The notes beneath the pieces were generated by a model. The model was given only the letters and a program-made list of their open reading frames with translations, did not search any database and was not told where the DNA came from. From positions 1 through 60,000 of the forward strand of contig NZ_CP071612.1 of NCBI RefSeq assembly GCF_017357245.1: DNA of 60,000 nt, written 5' to 3'. A program made the position numbers and the translations under genes. Below are positions 19,720 to 29,014 of this stretch, piece by piece (the stretch's first letter is position 1; each line of letters begins with the position of its first letter). Source of the stretch: Rhizobium bangladeshense (GTDB lineage: Bacteria; Pseudomonadota; Alphaproteobacteria; Rhizobiales; Rhizobiaceae).

Positions 19720-21072
19720 TTGATACCCAGAGGCCAAACGGCGGTGAGTGAGGCAGCGCACGAGATCGAAAAGCTCATGGGATTGCATCCCAAAGGGTTC
19801 GACCTGTCTCTCGATCGCATCACCCGTCTTCTCGACCAGCTCGGCAATCCGCACAGGAAACTGCCGCCGGTGATCCATGTCGCCGGTACCAACGGCAAGG
19901 GCTCGGTCACCGCTTTCTGCCGCGCCCTGCTCGAGGCCGGCGGCTACAGCGCCCATGTCCATACCTCGCCGCATCTCGTCAATTGGCACGAGCGTTATCG
20001 CATCGGTGTGGCGGGCGGGCGCGGGCAGCTTGTCGATGACGCCGTCCTTGCCGACGCCGTGCGCCGCGTGGCCGATGCCAATGCCGGACAGCATATCACC
20101 GTCTTCGAGATCCTGACGGCGGTCACCTTCATTCTGTTTTCCGAACATCCGGCCGATGCGGCGATCATCGAAGTCGGTCTCGGCGGCCGCTTCGACGCGA
20201 CCAACGTCATTTCCGATCCGGCCGTGTCGGTGATCATGCCGATCTCGCTGGATCACCAGCCCTATCTCGGCGACCGGGTCGAGTTGATCGCGGCCGAAAA
20301 AGCCGGCATCATGAAGCCGGGATTGCCTGTTGTCATCGGTCACCAGGACTATGACGCCGCACTCGAAGTGCTGATGTCGACGGCAGAACGGCTGCGTTGC
20401 CCGAGCACCGTTTTTGGGCAGGATTTCATGGCGCATGAGGAATATGGCCGGCTCGTCTATCAGGACGAGTACGGGCTTGCCGACCTGCCGCTGCCGCGCC
20501 TTCCCGGCCGGCATCAATATGCGAATGCCGCCGCCGCCATCCGCGCCGTCAAGGCCGCGGGCTTCACCGTCACCGAGACGATGATGGAGAAGGCGATGAA
20601 TACTGTGGAATGGCCGGGCCGGCTGCAGCGCCTCAGCGAGGGCCGGTTGCTGACGCATGCGCCCGCCGGCGCAGAGATTTGGGTCGATGGCGGGCATAAT
20701 CCCGGGGCTGGCGAAGTGATCGCCGAAGCCATGGCCAATTTCGAGGAGCGCCAGCCGCGGCCGCTTTTCCTGATCATCGGCATGATCAACACGAAGGACC
20801 CGATCGGTTATTTCAAAGCCTTCACGGGCCTGGTCGAGAAGGTGTTCTGCGTGCCGATCCGCGGCAGCGACGCGATGATCGACCCGGTGATATTGTCGAA
20901 TGCCGCCTATGATGCCGGCTTGGTCGCCGAACCGATGTCGACGGTCGGAGAGGCGCTGGAAGCGATAAAAGCTGCCCTCGACCCGGCAGCACTGCCGCCC
21001 CGCATCCTCGTCGGCGGCTCTCTCTATCTCGTCGGCGATGTGCTTGCCGACAACGGCACGCCCCCGAAATAA
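19720..21072 (+). CDS. folC: Bifunctional folylpolyglutamate synthase / dihydrofolate synthase
   Basis: Adds glutamate to dihydropteroate and to folates. A Mur-ligase-like fold is shown by the P-loop GTNGKGSV at about residues 56-63, TSPHLV near 86, and the later DGGHNPGAG of the C-terminal domain. Two non-ATG starts are possible: TTG at 19720 (450 residues) and GTG at 19744 (442 residues, beginning MSEAAHEIEKL). I list the longer form but cannot decide. It lies 27 bases after accD and ends at a symmetric hairpin. Confidence 0.94.
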   Translation: MIPRGQTAVSEAAHEIEKLMGLHPKGFDLSLDRITRLLDQLGNPHRKLPPVIHVAGTNGKGSVTAFCRALLEAGGYSAHVHTSPHLVNWHERYRIGVAGGRGQLVDDAVLADAVRRVADANAGQHITVFEILTAVTFILFSEHPADAAIIEVGLGGRFDATNVISDPAVSVIMPISLDHQPYLGDRVELIAAEKAGIMKPGLPVVIGHQDYDAALEVLMSTAERLRCPSTVFGQDFMAHEEYGRLVYQDEYGLADLPLPRLPGRHQYANAAAAIRAVKAAGFTVTETMMEKAMNTVEWPGRLQRLSEGRLLTHAPAGAEIWVDGGHNPGAGEVIAEAMANFEERQPRPLFLIIGMINTKDPIGYFKAFTGLVEKVFCVPIRGSDAMIDPVILSNAAYDAGLVAEPMSTVGEALEAIKAALDPAALPPRILVGGSLYLVGDVLADNGTPPK

Positions 21073-21080
21073 GCCGACAA

Positions 21081-21106
21081 AAAAGCCCGGTCGAAGCCGG
21101 GCTTTT
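21081..21106. terminator. Bidirectional terminator between folC and trxA
   Basis: A perfect 10-bp stem (21081-21090 with 21097-21106) with a 6-base loop has an A run on the left arm and a T run on the right arm, so it works for both convergent genes. Confidence 0.85.
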
Positions 21107-21130
21107 CACGCAACATGAAAGCGATACCGA

Positions 21131-21451
21131 TCAGGCGGCGTTCGAAATCCAATTCGAAAGAGCCGTCTTCGGCTTGGCGCCGACCGAGATATCGGCCACT
21201 TCCCCGCCCTTGAAGATCGCAAGCGTCGGAATGGAGCGCACGCCGAACTGGGCGGCGAGTTCCGGGTTTTCATCAATGTTGAGCTTGGCGACTTTCACCT
21301 TGCCTTCCATCTCGACGGAGATTTCCTCGAGGCTCGGAGCAATCATCTTGCACGGACCGCACCATTCAGCCCAGAAATCGACGACGACGGGTTCTGCGGA
21401 TTCCAGAACTTCCGACTGGAAGTTATTGATATCGACTTTCACGGTAGCCAT
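21131..21451 (-). CDS. trxA: Thioredoxin
   Basis: A 106-residue classical thioredoxin that keeps cytosolic protein thiols reduced. The active site WCGPCK places the redox cysteines at 31 and 34, and the cis-proline motif RSIPTL is present. The ATG at 21451 follows a strong AAAGGAG site; the 12-residue upstream extension is unlikely. It lies downstream of addA on the same strand, with its own 75-base upstream region. Confidence 0.97.
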   Translation of the reverse strand: MATVKVDINNFQSEVLESAEPVVVDFWAEWCGPCKMIAPSLEEISVEMEGKVKVAKLNIDENPELAAQFGVRSIPTLAIFKGGEVADISVGAKPKTALSNWISNAA

Positions 21452-21526
21452 AGGCTGCTCCTTTGACGGAAAAAGATGTTGAACCACATGTGATGGTGCG
21501 GCGCCAAATTTTCAATGTTCGGTATT

Positions 21527-24500
21527 TCACTTTGTCTTGAGTCCTGCAAGCGCCAAACCGAGCGCCGCTTCGCTCAGAGTGTAGAGCGAAGCATTCTCGG
21601 TGTAGACGAGCATGCAGTCCACGCGTTTGCCGGGATAGAGCGGCGCCAGGATTTCACGGTAGATCGCGAGCTGAGCCTTATGTGCGAAAGGGATCGCCTC
21701 CTCGGTCGAAGGCGGCACCCGGTTGGTCTTGTAATCGAGAATGACGACACGATCGACGAGCACGGCAAGCCGGTCGATGCGGCCGGAAACGGCATAGCGC
21801 CTGCCGTCGAGGCTCAATGTACCCATGATCGAGACCTCGGGTCTCGCCTCTCGGCCGAGGACGGGCTGGAGTCCCTCGTCCTCCAATAGTTTCAGAACCG
21901 AATCAATGAGCCTGCGCCTTTCAACCTCCGGCCAGAACCGGGCCGCCCGTTCCGCATAGCGGTTCGCGGCATCTCGCCGTTCGCCGGCCGGAATGTCGGG
22001 AAGCGCCTGCAGCATGCGATGGATCAGCCTGCCCTTTTCCAGAGAACGATCGCTGCGTTCCTTCTCGCCGAACAAACGTGAAGCGACAAACAGGCTGCCT
22101 TCGTCTTCGTCGACGATCGTCCCGGCGCCGGAGGGGCTGAGGGGGCGGGGCAGCTCAGCCTGCGGCGGCAATGGCCGCAACAGGCCTTCCGGCAACGCCT
22201 CCTGCCTGTCGCGCGTCTCGTTGCGGTCGATACGCTCGAAGCTTCGCTCCACCCGCGGAACGCGCCATCGGATGCCCGGCCATTCTCCGTCTGGGCCGGA
22301 GAAGGTAGCCGCCTCGACATGCGGATGGCCTTGGCTGAGCGCGGTGGAAATCATCATGTGCCAGGTATCGTTATTCACGCGAACGCCACGGTAGCCGCAG
22401 ACGACCAGCCGGTCGGCAGCCCGCGTCATGGCGACATAAAGCAGCCGGCGATACTCCTCTTCCGCCAGCATCTGGATACGTGCGGCATCGTTTTGCGTCA
22501 GTGAGTTGGCGAGGTCGGAGACGGGAACCCAGGCGGGCAGCGGCGGCTCGTCCGGATCTGTTTCGAGCAAGCGAAGCTTCGGCAGATGCGTATGCGTGAA
22601 GGCCTTCGAGCCGCCGTCGACGAGGAAGACGATTGGCGCTTCAAGACCTTTCGAGGCATGTACGGTCATGATTCTCACCTCGTTGCGCCCCTTGTCCTGC
22701 TCACGCTTCACCTCGGGCGCTTCGAGCTCCAGCGTTGAGATGAAGGATTGCAGTCCGGGAAGGCCGGAGCTCTCGTGATCGAGGGTAAAGGTGAGGAATT
22801 CGTCAAGGATATCGCTGACCTCGGTGCCGAGACGGGCAAGGAATTGCCGCCGTCCGCCATGGCTGCCCAGGACACGCGCATAGAAATCATGGAGCGACAG
22901 ATGCCTCGACTGCCGAAGAAACAGCTCCAGCCTTCCGACGGCAGCACGGAAACGTTCGGTGCCGTCGGCCGCAAATCTTTTGAGATGGCTCCAGACGCTC
23001 TCGTTGTCGCCCCGCAGGCCGGCGATTGCAAAGATGTCGTCCTCGGAAAAATCGAAAAGCGGGCTCTTCAGCACGGCAGCGAGCGAAAGGTCGTCTTCCG
23101 GCAGAAGCAGGAAGCGGCCGAGTGCCAGCAGATCCTGCACGGCGATATGGCTGGTCAGCGTCAGTCTGTCGGCACCGGCGACGGGAATGTCGCCGCGGCG
23201 CTTCAAGGCGCGCGTTAACGCATTGACGAAGGCATCGCGCTTGCGCACGAGAACGAGGATATCGCCGGCTTCGATCAGCCGCTCCTTGCCTTTGTCGACG
23301 ATCGTTTCATGGCCGACGAGCATGCCAATTGCATGGGCGATCCGCCGCGCGAGGATTGCAGCCGGCGCGCTTTCCGGTGTCGCATCGAAGGGCGCCGTCC
23401 AATCCTCTTCCTTCACTACCGCCTCGGGCGCGACCATTTCCCAGAGATCGACGGCGCCCGGATGCCCGATGCGGCTGGAACGATGCACGACCGGTTCGCC
23501 GACGGCGCTCAGACCCCGCGCATTGTCCGATGTCCTGAAGATCTGGTCGACGGCCTCGAGCACGTCGGCAGTCGAGCGGAAGGAGAGCGGCAGCCGCACC
23601 GAAGAAAAACTCTGCCCGCTGTCGGAGACACGCCGCCGCGTCCGGTCGCTCTCTTCGGAAAAACGCTCGGGCCGCGCCCCTTGAAAGGAGTAGATCGACT
23701 GCTTCTCGTCGCCGACGGCGAAGAGCGTGCGCACGGTCGGCCGGGCGCTCTCGCCGGAAAAGAAATCCTCGGCGAGCGACTGGATGACGCTCCATTGGAT
23801 CGGGCTGGTATCCTGCGCCTCGTCGACGAGGATGTGATCGATTCCCCGGTCGAGTTTGTAATGAATCCAGGGACCGACGCCACTCTTCGTCAGCAGGTCG
23901 GCGGTGCGGGTGATCAAGTCCTCGAAATCGAGTTGGCTGCGCTGTTTCTTCAGTTCCTCATAGTCGTGATTCAGCCGACCGGCGAGCACGAGCGCGGCCC
24001 TCGTGGCGCCGTACATCCGCATCAGCTTCAGCCGATCGCGGCTTGCAGCGACATGCGCGCGGGCGGCGGCGATGGCGCTCGTCAATTGCGGCGCTTCCGC
24101 AAGCATGGCCTTGACCAGGAACTGCGAGTCCGACTTCGGCTCGCCCTTCGCCGTCAGGAAGATTTTCTCCAGCATTTCGGCGCGCCTGGCGTCATCGCGC
24201 TCCCGGCCGGCGAGCCTCAGGCCATAGGCAATTTCCTGCGCCTTGGCGCCACCCTTGTGGTCGGCAAGCGACAGATAAAGCTCCAGCATGCCACCCGAAA
24301 GCTCCGGCAACGGCCAATATTGGGCCGCGATCCGGCTTTCCGTATCTCCGGCAGCAAGGCCGAGCCTTTCGCGCAGAACCGCCTCGACGCCGCCCCGCCG
24401 CTCGGCAGCCGTGGTGAAGCGACGAATGGCGTTGCGGTTGGCAACGATGTCGGCGAGCAGGTTCTCAAGGCCGAATTCATCGCCAAGATTGAGTACATAA

Positions 24501-25078
24501 GCGAAAGCCTCGGCAAGGGTGCTGTCCTCCTCCGGTGCTGTTGCCGTCAGCAGCGCCCGGCGCGCATCGGAAAGCAGTGCCGCCGCCGCGCGATCGTCGA
24601 GGACCGAGAAATGTCCGGCAACATTGGCCTCCAGCGGGAATTGGTGCAGCAGCGCTTCGCAAAAGGCATGAATCGTCTGGATCTTCAATCCGCCCGGCGT
24701 TTCCAGCGCCTTCGCGAACAGCCGGCGCGCCTCGGCGAGTTTCAGCGCATCGGGCGCCGTACCCTCGATCTGCATGATCCGCCTGCTGAGATCTTCGTCG
24801 TCAAGCACCACCCAGTCCGCCAGCCGTTCGAAGACGCGATTCGACATTTCGGAGGCCGCGGCCTTGGTATAGGTCAGGCAGAGAATGGCGGAAGGCCGCG
24901 CGCCGGCAAGCAGGAGACGAATGACGCGCTGGGTCAGAACATGTGTCTTGCCGGAACCGGCATTGGCCGACACCCAGGCCGAGCGCTCGGGATCGGAGGC
25001 GATCGCCTGCTGGATCGTGGTCCAGCCGATCCACGCGCCCGGATCGTCGTCAGTCGGAAGAGCGGTTTGGTCACTCAT
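21527..25078 (-). CDS. addA: Double-strand break repair helicase-nuclease subunit AddA (alphaproteobacterial type)
   Basis: The UvrD-like superfamily 1 helicase and nuclease subunit of AddAB, which resects broken ends before RecA loading. Walker A ANAGSGKT is at residues 38-45, Walker B with VDEAQDTS lies near residue 405, and the C-terminal PD-(D/E)XK nuclease shows the ILDYKTNR motif near residue 1120. The protein has 1183 residues. The ATG at 25078 overlaps the addB stop (ATGA), so translation is coupled; the frame is open 120 bases further upstream but this is addB sequence. Confidence 0.94.
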   Translation of the reverse strand: MSDQTALPTDDDPGAWIGWTTIQQAIASDPERSAWVSANAGSGKTHVLTQRVIRLLLAGARPSAILCLTYTKAAASEMSNRVFERLADWVVLDDEDLSRRIMQIEGTAPDALKLAEARRLFAKALETPGGLKIQTIHAFCEALLHQFPLEANVAGHFSVLDDRAAAALLSDARRALLTATAPEEDSTLAEAFAYVLNLGDEFGLENLLADIVANRNAIRRFTTAAERRGGVEAVLRERLGLAAGDTESRIAAQYWPLPELSGGMLELYLSLADHKGGAKAQEIAYGLRLAGRERDDARRAEMLEKIFLTAKGEPKSDSQFLVKAMLAEAPQLTSAIAAARAHVAASRDRLKLMRMYGATRAALVLAGRLNHDYEELKKQRSQLDFEDLITRTADLLTKSGVGPWIHYKLDRGIDHILVDEAQDTSPIQWSVIQSLAEDFFSGESARPTVRTLFAVGDEKQSIYSFQGARPERFSEESDRTRRRVSDSGQSFSSVRLPLSFRSTADVLEAVDQIFRTSDNARGLSAVGEPVVHRSSRIGHPGAVDLWEMVAPEAVVKEEDWTAPFDATPESAPAAILARRIAHAIGMLVGHETIVDKGKERLIEAGDILVLVRKRDAFVNALTRALKRRGDIPVAGADRLTLTSHIAVQDLLALGRFLLLPEDDLSLAAVLKSPLFDFSEDDIFAIAGLRGDNESVWSHLKRFAADGTERFRAAVGRLELFLRQSRHLSLHDFYARVLGSHGGRRQFLARLGTEVSDILDEFLTFTLDHESSGLPGLQSFISTLELEAPEVKREQDKGRNEVRIMTVHASKGLEAPIVFLVDGGSKAFTHTHLPKLRLLETDPDEPPLPAWVPVSDLANSLTQNDAARIQMLAEEEYRRLLYVAMTRAADRLVVCGYRGVRVNNDTWHMMISTALSQGHPHVEAATFSGPDGEWPGIRWRVPRVERSFERIDRNETRDRQEALPEGLLRPLPPQAELPRPLSPSGAGTIVDEDEGSLFVASRLFGEKERSDRSLEKGRLIHRMLQALPDIPAGERRDAANRYAERAARFWPEVERRRLIDSVLKLLEDEGLQPVLGREARPEVSIMGTLSLDGRRYAVSGRIDRLAVLVDRVVILDYKTNRVPPSTEEAIPFAHKAQLAIYREILAPLYPGKRVDCMLVYTENASLYTLSEAALGLALAGLKTK

Positions 25079-28000
25079 CGCCGCCGCCTTCCTCAGTCTC
25101 AGCCGTCGACCATTCGGAGACACGGGCGAGATGATCGTAGTCGCCGCCGAAGTCAAACTGCTGCGCCGGAATGAGCCGTGAGGTAAAGCCCCTTTCACCG
25201 GACTGCAGCAAACTGACGAACTTGATCAGCTGGTCGACCGATTCTCCGGCAAGGTCCATCGCCGATTTCGCCTTATCGCTGCGGGCCGAGTTTTCGTTGT
25301 TCACCGTATCGACCTGGAACCGGGCTCCCGGACGGAGGCGGACATAGAGCAGATCCTGCGGCGCCAGACTGCCGGCATCCCGAAAGGCTCCGGCGCTCAA
25401 AGCCGCCGCTTCGAGCGCGAGCTGCGGATCGAGAAGCGCGCGTGCCTGTGCCGGTGAAGGATTGTAGCCGGTCTTGTAGTCGATAATGTCGGCCGCGCCC
25501 GGTCCTGTAATGTCGATCCGGTCCGCAACGCCGTTGAGCCGGATGTTGATTGTCTCCAGCTCCACGCCGCCGCGCACTTCAGTCAGCGTCCTGCGGATAG
25601 CGGGGCGTCGTCCGGCTTCCCATTCGAGGAAGGCACGGGCCACGTCGCGAAAGCGCGGGCGCCAGACGGCATCGATATGCGGCGGCAGCCTTTCCATGTC
25701 GAAAAGCTCGCTCAGGATCCGTTCCATTGCCGCTGAGGCCTCCGGCGTGCCGGCCGCATGGGCCTCGCGGATGAACCGGTCGATGATCTTGTGATAGAGA
25801 GTTCCGCGTTCGGCCGCTCCCGGCTCGCGATTGAACGCGTCGACCGGATCGAGCCGCAGGATGCGGCGGGCATAGATGGCATAGGGATCGCGGCGTAGCC
25901 GCCCGACCTCGCTGAAGGAATAGGATTTCGGCTGCAGCGCAAGCGGTGGTTTCGGAGAGGGTCGCTGCGCCGGTGACTGGGCCTCTCCCCGATCGATGAG
26001 GCCGGCCCATTGCAGGTACCGGTTACCGCGCTCCCTCAAGGCCGCTTCAAATGCCTCTCCGCCCAGCGCCAGCAGCCGCTGCAGCCAGCGTGAGGCGACT
26101 GTCGGCGTCGAACCTTGGCGCAGTGCTCTCGAATAAATCAGGTGGCGGGTGCCGTTCGCCATCTCGAAGTCATGCGCCAGCTGACCGATGCGCCGCTCCG
26201 GCGGTTCGAGTCCAATCTCCGTCTTCATCATCCGCGGAATGAAGGGATTGTTGGCGCTCTGCCCTGGCCAGGAGCCTTCGTTCAGGCCTCCGAGAATCAG
26301 TGTGTCGACGCTCTGCAGACGGGCTTCCAGCGTGCCGAAGATGAAGAGGCGGGGATGGCTGAGCGCCCGTGGCTTCACCGCATGGCCGGCGGCGAGTGCG
26401 GCCATGATGTCGATCCACTGCGGCCCGTCGGCCTCCATCTGGCCATCCGTATCGATGACTTCGCCAAGGAGCGAGGCAAGGGCGTCGCCTGCTTCATGTG
26501 ACCAGAGATCGGCAAGATTGCCTTCCGGATCTGCCGCGACCGCTTCGAGCGAACGGCCGGTCCGCTCCGCCCATTCGGATAGCGTGAAACGTGCCGTCTT
26601 GCCGCGATCTTCCGGCCGGCGCCGGATTAGCGCGGAAGCGAGAGGCTCGGTTGCGCGGGTAACCCGCCGGGCGAGCTCGGATGCGGCATTGGCGGCCTCG
26701 GCTGGAAGCGCCGTTCGCCATTCCGGCGCGTGTCGGTCGAGAGCCTGCTCGCCGAGTTGATGGGTCAGGAGCAACTCCAGCGCACTGATATCCACCTCCG
26801 ACACGCCGCCGCGCAGCGCCAGCAGTTCGAGCGCTTCGGTCGCGGAAATCAGGGCGTCGCGTTCGAGGCCGAAGCGCGCCAGCGGATGCTTGAGCAGTGA
26901 CACGATCGCCACCGGATCACCCGGCCGCAGCGTCGCCTCCAACAGCAGTTGCAGCAAGGTGCCTTGCGGCGTGGCGGAAAGTGGCGTGCCGGCCGAATCG
27001 TCGGCCAGGATGCCGAAGCGGGAAAGTTCCGCCATCACCCGACGGGCGAGGTTGCGGTCCGGCGTGATCAGCGCGGCCCGGCTTTCGCCATCCTGAACCG
27101 GCCTTTCCAGCGCCAGCCTGAGCGCTATGGCGATCGCGGTTGCTTCCTCACGTTCATTGGCGGCTTCGATCAGCGAAACATCGCCGAAGGCGGAAGTCAG
27201 CGCGCCCCCCGGCAGCTCGCCCTTCCATGCCCCCCAGTCGCTGGTCGCTTCCGCCGGGGCGAGCGCGCGCGACAGGATTTCGGCGCGCCGATCGAGATCG
27301 GCCTCCGGCCTGTCAAGGAGCATGATATCGGCCCGGCTCAGTCTGAGCCTCTTCAGCAGCGTTGACAGGCCATATTGCGGATGGCTCCGGCTGGCCGGAT
27401 TGGCATGCTGGCCGGGCGCCGGTTCCGGCGCGACCATTTGCCAATGCCTTTCCGGCATGGAGAGATCGAGGCCTGGGAGCACGATCACGCCTTCGGAGAG
27501 ATTGGCGACGGCAGCGATGAGGTCGGCAGTCGCAGGAACCGAACCTGTCGAACCGGCGATGATGATCGGCCCGCTGGGTTTCGTCGCCGAAATTCTGGCT
27601 GCCTCGGCCCTAAGAATGGCGTTTCTGTGTCGGGCCGGGGAAGACCTTCCGAGTTCGGAAAGCCGCTCCGGCCAGAAAGCGCTGGCGATCTGCAGGAACT
27701 CTGCCGTCAGCTGCCACCAGGCGGCATAGTCGCCGGTGTCTAGTTTGGCCAGTTCCGACCAGTCGAGATCCTCGGTTTCGATGGAATCGATCAGTTCCGC
27801 GAGGTTGCGGGCGAGCCAGATAGCATCCGCCGGGCTTGCCGGCGCAACGAGCGGTGATTCCGAATGAATATCACGGACGATCTCCGGCAGTTTGTTTCGC
27901 CAGGCAAGGATAAGGCGCGCCAGTTCCAGCAGCCGGGAGGTATTCGACAGCGGCTGGGCGAGATCGATGGTTGCCGGCAGCGCCTCTTCGAAATATCCGC

Positions 28001-28265
28001 TGTCATCATCGGTTTCGCCGAGAGGACGGATCACCGGCAGGATTGCCGAGCGGCCGCCAAGCAGATCGACGAATTCCGAGCGCAGCACGCGTACGGCGCG
28101 GCGGGTCGGCAGATAGATGGTTACCTTGGCGAGCGACAGGGGATCATCGGCCTCATGCCGGAAAAGCGGCGTCAGCCGGCCGTCGCAAAGAGCCACTGCC
28201 AGGGTTTTCAGGAAAGGAAGGCCCGCCGGGATCGTCAGGATGCGTGGCTGGTGCCGCTCCGCCAT
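25071..28265 (-). CDS. addB: Double-strand break repair protein AddB (alphaproteobacterial type)
   Basis: The second subunit of the AddAB helicase-nuclease. The 1064-residue protein has an inactive-helicase-like N-terminal two thirds (the usual Walker A is replaced by a LTIPAGLPFLKT segment) and a C-terminal RecB-type nuclease with DIIDYKTG. The only cysteine is Cys27, so the four-Cys iron-sulphur staple of Bacillus AddB is absent: the usual Cys before PF reads Asp in RRDPYAIYA. It is coupled to addA and follows the nucleotidyltransferase gene by 4 bases. Confidence 0.93.
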   Translation of the reverse strand: MAERHQPRILTIPAGLPFLKTLAVALCDGRLTPLFRHEADDPLSLAKVTIYLPTRRAVRVLRSEFVDLLGGRSAILPVIRPLGETDDDSGYFEEALPATIDLAQPLSNTSRLLELARLILAWRNKLPEIVRDIHSESPLVAPASPADAIWLARNLAELIDSIETEDLDWSELAKLDTGDYAAWWQLTAEFLQIASAFWPERLSELGRSSPARHRNAILRAEAARISATKPSGPIIIAGSTGSVPATADLIAAVANLSEGVIVLPGLDLSMPERHWQMVAPEPAPGQHANPASRSHPQYGLSTLLKRLRLSRADIMLLDRPEADLDRRAEILSRALAPAEATSDWGAWKGELPGGALTSAFGDVSLIEAANEREEATAIAIALRLALERPVQDGESRAALITPDRNLARRVMAELSRFGILADDSAGTPLSATPQGTLLQLLLEATLRPGDPVAIVSLLKHPLARFGLERDALISATEALELLALRGGVSEVDISALELLLTHQLGEQALDRHAPEWRTALPAEAANAASELARRVTRATEPLASALIRRRPEDRGKTARFTLSEWAERTGRSLEAVAADPEGNLADLWSHEAGDALASLLGEVIDTDGQMEADGPQWIDIMAALAAGHAVKPRALSHPRLFIFGTLEARLQSVDTLILGGLNEGSWPGQSANNPFIPRMMKTEIGLEPPERRIGQLAHDFEMANGTRHLIYSRALRQGSTPTVASRWLQRLLALGGEAFEAALRERGNRYLQWAGLIDRGEAQSPAQRPSPKPPLALQPKSYSFSEVGRLRRDPYAIYARRILRLDPVDAFNREPGAAERGTLYHKIIDRFIREAHAAGTPEASAAMERILSELFDMERLPPHIDAVWRPRFRDVARAFLEWEAGRRPAIRRTLTEVRGGVELETINIRLNGVADRIDITGPGAADIIDYKTGYNPSPAQARALLDPQLALEAAALSAGAFRDAGSLAPQDLLYVRLRPGARFQVDTVNNENSARSDKAKSAMDLAGESVDQLIKFVSLLQSGERGFTSRLIPAQQFDFGGDYDHLARVSEWSTAETEEGGGDE

Positions 28266-28269
28266 GATC

Positions 28270-29001
28270 TCACGCGAACGCCCGCAGTCGACGGATCGTT
28301 TCCTCCGCTTCGCCGATTGCCTCTGGCGTTCCCACAGTCAGCCAATGGCCTTCGAGCACGATGCCGAACAATCGTCGGCGCGCGATCGCCTCGTCGAAAT
28401 AGATATTGAGGTTGAAGGCATCTTTCGGCGCATCATCAAACAGCGCCGGGTTCATGGCAATCGCCCCGGCGTAGACGACGGGATTGGACGTATCGTCGCG
28501 ATAACGCGTCAGCCGGCCATCTGCAGCGAGGCTGAAATCGTTCTTGCCGTTATGGCCTGTGGTATTCTCGATCTCGACACAGAGCAGCGCCATGTCCATC
28601 CGTTCAGCGTCGAAGAATCCGCCTAATCTCTGAAGGTTGGTCGGCTGGCCCGGCTGTTCGCCGATCCAGAAGAGATCGGCGTTCATAACGAAGAGATTGT
28701 CGCGGTCGAGCAGCTTCAGCCCCTTCGCCAGCCCGCCGCCGGAATTCATCAGCCCGTCCCGCTCGTCTGATATGATGATATCGAGGCCGCGATATTTCCC
28801 GAGATGGTCGATCATCTGCTCGGCGTGATGATGAACGTTGACGACGGCCCGCTCGACGCCGGCCGAAACGAGCGCATCGAGCGTATAATCGATCATCGGC
28901 TTGCCGTCGACCCTCACCAGCGGCTTCGGAATCGTCTCAGTGATCGGGCGCATGCGGGTCCCGAGACCCGCGGCCAGTACCATGGCTTGTCTGATGGTCA
29001 T
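28270..29001 (-). CDS. Sugar-1-phosphate nucleotidyltransferase, probably MurU-like
   Basis: A 243-residue GT-A-fold nucleotidyltransferase: AAGLGTRMRP near residue 9 binds the nucleotide, KPLV at 26-29 and a NADLFW segment holding the metal Asp near residue 108. General annotation would be mannose-1-phosphate guanylyltransferase-like. The gene is 13 bases downstream of a fused tsaE-amgK. In Pseudomonas AmgK and MurU are a pair that recycles N-acetylmuramate to UDP-MurNAc, so a MurU role is inferred from context and not from specific residues. Confidence 0.85.
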   Translation of the reverse strand: MTIRQAMVLAAGLGTRMRPITETIPKPLVRVDGKPMIDYTLDALVSAGVERAVVNVHHHAEQMIDHLGKYRGLDIIISDERDGLMNSGGGLAKGLKLLDRDNLFVMNADLFWIGEQPGQPTNLQRLGGFFDAERMDMALLCVEIENTTGHNGKNDFSLAADGRLTRYRDDTSNPVVYAGAIAMNPALFDDAPKDAFNLNIYFDEAIARRRLFGIVLEGHWLTVGTPEAIGEAEETIRRLRAFA

Positions 29002-29014
29002 CTTGATCCGGAAC

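Noticed and set aside
18772..20697. Long minus-strand frame across accD and folC (641 codons)
   Set aside because: Spans two recognised genes in antisense, Arg/His/Gly-rich composition typical of shadow frames.
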